NCBI RefSeq assembly: GCF_052857255.1
Contig: NC_135497.1
Coordinates: 543,668,207-543,732,206, forward strand
Length of the DNA: 64,000 nt
Direction of reading: 5' to 3'
DNA from: Amblyomma americanum
Taxonomy: Eukaryota > Arthropoda > Arachnida > Ixodida > Ixodidae
The translations under genes were made by a program, and so were the position numbers. This document shows, in pieces, positions 58,121 through 64,000 of this stretch (the first letter of the stretch is position 1; every line of letters starts with the position of its first letter). A model generated the notes under the pieces. That model saw nothing but the letters and a program-made list of their open reading frames with translations. It had not been told where the DNA came from and ran no database searches.

Positions 58121-60840
58121 AGGCCATGCGCGAAGGACATGAATCTTGAAAAAGACAAAAAGACAAAACAAGAACGCAATAACATTGCGCGTGCAAAACC
58201 AAGTATTCTCACAGCACTCTGCTCAGTCTGGAGAAGGCTGAAGGCAGGACTGCCTAAACCATGGACTGAAAGGAAAATTCCCCGAGCTCGCATAGCGCAC
58301 ACAAACGAGGCACTGCGCTGGCGCGTACAGCCGTTGCCTGAAACGAGCACCATCGTCGACCTCGGCATTATTTGCGTGTCTGGGTTGGAGAGGTTTGAGA
58401 GTTATTTTTCGCAAAAACACAAAGCCTAAAAATTCTCTGGCATCACATCCGGCAGCCAAAAACACCCACTCTTCCGTATCCTCATTTCCATCTCTGCTCT
58501 GGTCAGTTTTGCAGAGTTTGTTCTCCCAATGTTCTGGTCTGAACAAGGTAACGGCTTGGCTGGCTGGCTTGGCGCGATGATTGCGTCGAACGTCATAATT
58601 CCGTGAGGTGACGTCACAAATACTTGACAATTACTAACGCCACCTCCCTACATCAGGCTGACGCAGAAGCGATGTGTCCTGCTTCTAAGAGCGGGCATTT
58701 GTGTTAAACTTTAAAATGCGATCAAACAGGTTTTATACGCCAGTTGCGTTCAATACTTGCCTATGATGACCGTTACGTACTAAGCAAGCATAAAACAGGC
58801 TTCTCACAGCCTTTCAGATTTGGTGTCTCTACCCCCCTTTTTAAGAAGGAAGAATGATGAGCATACGCCGCTGATCAAGTGAGAAGCGCTATGCTGCCGT
58901 GCGGTCGCCCGCAGTACCCTCTTCCTGGCACTTCTCGCTCTAGCCGCTAGGTGGCGATACAGTGTACGGACATTGCAAATAACATTCAGCGCAGGGACCG
59001 GATCACAGCGAGTTTCTCAACTTCACTACATTGCCCACCTTTTTTTTCGTTTTTCACGTATTTAATTATTCTTTTCATTTTTTCATTTGCGCCCCCTTTA
59101 TAGCCTAAGGCAGTACACATCGCTTAATATAAAATATAAAAAAAACAGGTGGTCGAAATTACTCCGAAGCCCTACACTACGGCATTCCTCATAGTCCACG
59201 TTGCTTTGGGTCGTTCAAAACCACATACCACTACCTAGTCATCATACAAAGTGTGTCATTATTCCAGTTGTGCTATTTTGAAGCACAGGATCAATATTAC
59301 GCCAAAAAATATTCTTGTGGAAAAGCAGCAGTTTCACCTCTTTGGCGCTTGAATCTGTTTCCAAGCATGCAAGGTTCATGCTTTAATGCTAGGATCAGCG
59401 TAGTATTCTAGTTCGCTATAGGTCAGCGCAAAATGTCACCCAAAATGGCGTTTCTAAATTGAATAATTTTCAGCATCCTATGATGCCAGTGAGGCCCGTT
59501 GCATTAGAAAACTCCCAATTCTAGAAATTGTCGGTGCATGCGCCGCTTGCGCTGGGGCCCGCTGTTAGCATTGTGCTCCCGTATTCTACAACTGAATTTC
59601 CGGTCCCGCTAAATGGTGAGCACGCCAGAACAGCTCGGATCGCGTAGCGTAATGAAGCGCAACGCACCAGCGAAGCCAATGTTTGGTTTCACCCCTAAGC
59701 CTAACAGAAGTATCCTGCCGTTGTCGACGCTTCTCGCCTTCTTCTACTTCTCCATCTTCTCCCTCTTTTCTTTATGGTCATTTTATCTTTGGTGACGTCA
59801 CAAAGCGACTGATTACACTGACGTTTCTGCCGAACAACGTCCATTAAAATGCTTCTCGCTGAAACAAAATTTGTGTGCTCATAGCCGAGGGATCGCGTGC
59901 CCACAAAGAGCAGATAAACCAACATCGGGGCACCATTCCACTGCAATCAAAACTAGACTTTTGTAAACATAATTATTTATTTAAATAAATACCTCTAAAA
60001 CTGAGGAGAACAAACGCAGTGTAAATCAGCGTTCCATTTGTTCTTATGCACAATTCGAATACCTCGCGGCAGAGCGGAATTGCCGCAGCGAAACGCAACA
60101 AATTTTAACAATGGCGGCGCATTCTTCACGTCGAAACGCCAATTTGACACCACTGCATATTGTTTGCTTATCAGTGCTTCACGTGACATCGTTCCAGCCA
60201 ATTAGGGTTCAGGAAGCGAACCTTCCCAACATGCAGTTGTTTTCTCCAAACTAGTAAATGGAGCGTAACTATTCTCACACCTACCACATGAAGCCTCGTT
60301 TGCCCTTCACAACCACTTATATTTATCGGCTGGGCATGAAGAATGTGCTAAAAATCTATATTCAGTGCCACGTTAATTTGATGTCAATGCGTTAACTACA
60401 TCGGAAAATGATAGCTTCGCGCCTTAAGTTTGAAATGCGTGACCAGTGATTGACACATTTGAGAACCAACAAGAGGCTACGCAGTGCTGGCAGGCGATTG
60501 TTAATGTCGAGAATTGGGCCCCTAGTGCCCGCCGTAGCCCCCAATACAACCCCTGGTCTAAAATAAATATAAAAGAAATTCTGTTTTCTTTTTAAATTTT
60601 GGACCTTCGAAAAGAACACCTGGTATAAGCTTGAGAATTAAACACAACTGAAAAAGATTTGAAGACTAAAGGGAAAACGTCATATATTATTCAGAAATAA
60701 TAAGAATAAAACAAATATGAATGTGCCACTACTTCTTAAACATTATTTAGGGTTTTTTTTTCGTTTCCCACTTCCTGAATGGCATTGTCGTAATTCTGGT
60801 AGAGGATGAAGCACATTTCTGATTATAATAATTTTCAGTA
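58121..60840. other. Unassigned; Ruka 3' fragment at 59145-59225
   Basis: 59145-59225 reads ACAGGTGGTCGAAATTACTC, then GGCATTCCTCATAGTCCACG, i.e. the Ruka 3' body without head. 58140-58620 has open frames on both strands (96 and 135 codons) without domains. The remainder is featureless. Confidence 0.4.
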
Positions 60841-61209
60841 TCACCGCCGCACGGGCCGGCGTTCTAACTGCGGAAAATACAGGAATGCGCAGAGGACCTT
60901 CTTCAGATAATTGTTTAGCTTTTCTTGTCGTGGGACTTGCCCTGAATTCCCGCTTTTGAACCTGCTGCTACGATCGCCGAGACTCCCAGGGTCAGCCTGC
61001 GGGCTTGTCCCCATTTCCAGGCTGTAGTGGCTGGCCATGCCTCGTCGAGACGCCGTCAAGTAAGGACTGCTGAGGTCTGTATCAGGCGTGGAATACTCCC
61101 CGATCCGACGCCAACCACTGAGGCCGGCGAATAAGCTCCAGGTTAGTGGCAAGAGCTCTGCCACTTCTTCGTTCCGTGCTCTAGGCAAAGTAGCGGATTT
61201 CTTTTTCAT
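60841..61209 (-). CDS. Hypothetical 122-codon frame
   Basis: From ATG 61209 it reads MKKKSATLPRARNEEVAELL and ends QLERRPVRR at TGA 60843-60841. It is Ser/Arg/Gly-rich with one hydrophobic C-terminal patch (LKKVLCAFLYF). It is the most gene-like frame in the last 10 kb, in GC-balanced DNA. I recognise no family, and it has no visible TATA box or splice partners. It could equally be chance. Confidence 0.3.
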   Translation of the reverse strand: MKKKSATLPRARNEEVAELLPLTWSLFAGLSGWRRIGEYSTPDTDLSSPYLTASRRGMASHYSLEMGTSPQADPGSLGDRSSRFKSGNSGQVPRQEKLNNYLKKVLCAFLYFPQLERRPVRR

Positions 61210-61867
61210 TAGAGAATACGAGCTACTTGTATCAGAGCGGCGGCTTGAGTAACATATTCACGTTTCCAACTCTTGTGTTCAGTTGCGTAGTTCTTGCAGT
61301 TCACTATAAAAAAGTCAGCTCTCACCGCAGGCCGTCAGCATGGCATAATAGCAAGCTCAAAGAACTGTGCGCCGGTTCTCGGCCAGCAGGGAATCCGAAG
61401 CCGCACTTCCTTCAGTTGCAGTACCAGGGTCCTACAAGGCTGATGGATGGGCAAGAGGAACCCGTGCATCATTACCTGCGAGGATGAAGTACCAGTGCTG
61501 CGTGGATGTGCATGTAACACTGTCCGCAGAATTAACACGAAACGAACCCTCGAGGGCATCTCTTCGCCTGTCATTAGAGATATTTAGCACATCGGAGACC
61601 TACTAACTTAGACGAATACCGGTTCACCGGACGCCTCTTGCATACGCGCAGTGGAATAGATGGGGTCTGGCGGGGCCACTGCTCATGTACAGCTGGCATT
61701 CAGTAAACCGGTATGCGTCTACGTTAGTACGTCTCTGCTGTGCTAAATCTCTCTATTACCCCCGCTGAGCGCTGGCAGCTATCCGGTTGATCATCCACCC
61801 GAACATTTTAGGCAGGGTTTCACCGATGTTTTACTCAAAGGTAGAGCTATAACATTTGGGCAAATGT
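61210..61867. other. Unassigned
   Basis: No feature recognised. Confidence 0.3.
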
Positions 61868-62055
61868 CCGGACCAAATTTGGACGTCACCACCATGTGGG
61901 GCAGGGTTATTTATGGTTGGACGTCGCGTTTGGTCCAAATCGGCGAAGGTCAGAGTTGCTGGACTAAATTTTGGCTGTGACCCGGTAAATTTTGAGGTCG
62001 CCATCATGTCGGGCGCCCTCAATTATGGACATCGAATGTGGTCCAAATCGGCCAA
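61868..62055 (+). repeat. Imperfect tandem duplication, ~90 bp unit
   Basis: Two units, each from GGAC(C/T)AAATTTT?GG to TGGTCCAAATCGGC(G/C)AAG: 61870-61954 and 61960-62055. Shared inner words are CACCATGT/CATCATGT and TTATGG followed by GGAC. Confidence 0.6.
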
Positions 62056-62059
62056 GATC

Positions 62060-62280
62060 TTACTCGGCCGCGGCGGCCGCGTTTCGATGGGGGCGAAACG
62101 GTGGACGTTAAGCATCCCAGGTGGACGAAATTATTCCGGAGCTCTCCACTACGACACCACTTTTTCTCTTTCTTTTTTCACTCCCACCTTCTCTTACGGC
62201 GCGATTCGGGTGTCCACCAAGATGCGAGAGAATCATTGTGCCATTTCCTTTCCTCATCCCGCAGCGGTGGCTCTGTGTTA
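62060..62280 (+). mobile_element. Ruka-related SINE body, headless, plus start of another copy
   Basis: GCGTTTCGATGGGGGCGAAA, GACGTTAAGCATCCCAGGTG and TGCCATTTCCTTTCCTCA form the SINE body and 3' end. CCGCAGCGGTGGCTCTG then begins a second head that stops after ~25 bp where LINE sequence starts. Confidence 0.7.
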
Positions 62281-62284
62281 TACT

Positions 62285-62738
62285 AAACCATCACAGAGGC
62301 AAAATGATAATATATCCACCACCCCACCCATCTTTGACACAAAATGAAGGTGTCGGCTGGCGAAGGCTGCAGACAGGAATATTCTCAAATCTACACATCC
62401 CACATAAAAAGTTTCCCAGTCAATACAGGGAGACATTCCCATGGTGTGGCGCCATCCCAACACTATATCACATCACATGGGAGTGCAGAAATCACTTCTC
62501 GTTCCACAAAGAAGCAAAACCCAGTGCGTAACAGTCGGAGGGCCTGCTCACCATCGGCGTGCTCACAGTCCGAAAATGATTGGTGCAGCACGCTCTCAAA
62601 GTGGCCAGGCTGAGCGGTGCTCTGGAATATGGGCGCCGACCACTCAAGACGATGGAGACTTCAGTAAAACATGAAGACCTCTGTTAGCCGCTGAAAACTG
62701 TAAATAGAGCAATAAAGTTATTCCATTCCATTCCATGA
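62285..62738 (+). mobile_element. LINE 3' end with (ATTCC)n tail
   Basis: One frame encodes a LINE C-terminus, NEGVGWRRLQTGIFSNLHI, then a zinc-knuckle-like WCGAIPTLYHITWEC (C-x2-C-x6-8-H-x4-C), ending near 62531. The 3' UTR ends GCAATAAAGTTATTCCATTC with three ATTCC units. This fits I/Jockey-like LINEs and differs from the CATC-tailed LINE at 36.4 kb. Confidence 0.72.
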
Positions 62739-62744
62739 CGCCTG

Positions 62745-63180
62745 GCTGCTAAGGCGAAAGATTCGGGTTCGATCCCGGCTGGCGTTATAGTTTCGATGGA
62801 CGAGAAATTACAGATGCCTGTAGTAAATTTCGAAGGGTGGTTCGTTGCGGCCGCGTTTCGATGGGGGCGAAACGGTGCACGTTAAACATCCCCAGGTGGT
62901 CGAAATGATTCCGGAGCCCTCCACCACGGCACTTCTTTTTCTCCTTGTTCTTTCACTCCCACCTTCCCTTACGGCGAGATTCAGGTGTCCACAGAGATGC
63001 AAAACAATTACCGCGCCATTTCGTTTCCTCAGCCCGTAGAGCTGGCTCAGTGTTAATGGTGCTTGGCTGCTGACCTGAAAGACACGGGTTCCATCCCGGC
63101 CGGCGTTCGTGTTTCGATGAACGCGAAGTTACAGACGCCGTAGTAAATTGCGAAGAGTGGTTCGTTGCCTTCTTCCTTCG
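62745..63180 (+). mobile_element. Composite of chained Ruka-related SINE pieces
   Basis: Head A (62745-62838, GGGTTCGATCCCGGCTGGCG, then TGGTTCGTTG), body B (62839-63030, GCGTTTCGATGGGGGCGAAA ... TTACCGCGCCATTTCG) and head A' (63031-63172, GGGTTCCATCCCGGCCGGCG ... TGGTTCGTTG) follow one another directly. A and A' share ~95 bp. B duplicates the body at 62060-62250. The order suggests a dimeric SINE subtype or insertion of one copy into another. Confidence 0.65.
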
Positions 63181-64000
63181 GAGGCGCATAGGATCTCCCA
63201 ATGTGGTTATTCAGCGGTGATGAAAGAGGAGATTATAGGTGATGCAGGTGATGAAGACGAGGAGATTTATTTGCAGAATTTAGAATAGTGAGAACTGCAA
63301 GGCAGAGAAATGAATTTACAAAGACAAATTCAATAACTAACTTAACTGATCTCACGCAGAGAAACAGCCGTCGAACACCTTATTTATCGACTGAAGATCT
63401 CAGTTAAAGCCTAGGTATTCTAGAATTAGGTGCTAAGCACGGAGCCTCTCGCTAGACTAGACAGATATGTAATTTTTTCTTGCATTTTTATGTTTCGCAA
63501 ATAAAGATGTTAGGGCGGTGATGTTTCAAGACCCATCCTAAACTTCTATAAATCAATGAAGTTTTAATACCAGGTAGCCACAGCCCCTGAAGGTTGGGCA
63601 CAATCTCGAGCCCAGAGTTAAAAAACACATCAAGAAAACATTCCGAACACCCTGTCTATGCAGAACACCTCTGCTCTTTTCGCGTGATTTTTCTTCCTTT
63701 CCACTCAGCACGGGCGTCTTCACATCCGGCTTCTTGCCGCGTCAACTGCGTGCCACTTCTCAAAAGGCGACGAGCTCTCGCTAATTGACAGGGCGAGTTG
63801 TTTTCCGGCTCATTCTAGAAGTTTCAGATAGAGGAGGCAGGAAATGAGCCCCGCGACGCTTCGGTGCTGGCAAGAATGCATGAAAACAAAAGGGCTCCCC
63901 GAAAAACTGTTCCCAGCTTCGGGATCTGCTGCCGTGGGAGCGCCATACCGCATCGAGCGGCGCCGCCTGCCCACTACTACACTTTGTACGCGCCACGCGT
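63181..64000. other. Unassigned
   Basis: Two short frames (64 plus, 71 minus) near the end lack domains. No other feature was seen to the window edge. Confidence 0.3.

Overview
The window reads as a non-coding, repeat-dominated stretch of a hard-tick (Ixodida, probably metastriate) nuclear genome. The evidence is at least five copies or fragments of a tRNA-derived SINE matching the tick Ruka type, two further tRNA-headed SINE types, remnants of several retroelement classes in animal-type arrangement, consensus spliceosomal introns, and long AT, ATT, CATC and TAAA microsatellites. There are no operons, no bacterial or organellar genes and no CRISPR array.

Layout. 0-2.1 kb: a CpG-rich unassigned segment, then a ~500 bp inverted repeat (1155-1653). 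2.1-7.2 kb: a nearly complete Ty3/gypsy LTR retrotransposon with 573 bp LTRs (8 differences) and a 4 bp target duplication. It has gag, protease, RT and RNase H, several frameshifts, and no integrase. 7.2-14 kb: decayed SINEs, and on the minus strand the 5' half of a multi-exon cellular-looking gene (13929 down to 9949) with a coiled-coil exon, which I tentatively compare with BEN-domain proteins. A 1.2 kb terminal-inverted-repeat element sits in its intron. 14-23.3 kb: repeats, then a three-exon CACTA/Tnp2-like transposase pseudogene on the plus strand (17334-23301) whose splice phases still fit. 23.3-26.1 kb: an RTE-type LINE tail (minus) and a broken Penelope-like element with RT and GIY-YIG nuclease. 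26.5-33.4 kb: SINEs with clear target duplications, a hairpin, a 32 bp minisatellite and dispersed repeats. 33.5-34.2 kb: a TTAA-flanked, tRNA-bearing inverted-repeat element between AT microsatellites. 34.9-36.05 kb: clusters of the palindrome TATCGATA split by a SINE. 36.4-39.4 kb: a 5'-truncated non-LTR retrotransposon ending in a CATC microsatellite. 40.6-41.2 kb: a solo-LTR candidate. 41.2-64 kb: mostly unassigned DNA with short exon candidates, SINE and LINE tails and one composite SINE/LINE cluster (62.0-63.2 kb).

How it fits together. The autonomous elements present (Ty3, LINE, Penelope-like, CACTA) are all damaged here. The SINEs carry 10-15 bp target duplications, as expected from LINE machinery acting in trans. 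Many breaks are one-base changes in homopolymers (14 C, 6 T), so some may be sequencing errors. The only convincing host-gene candidate is the minus-strand gene at 10-14 kb; other exon candidates (45.0, 48.4, 58.0, 61.0 kb) are weak.
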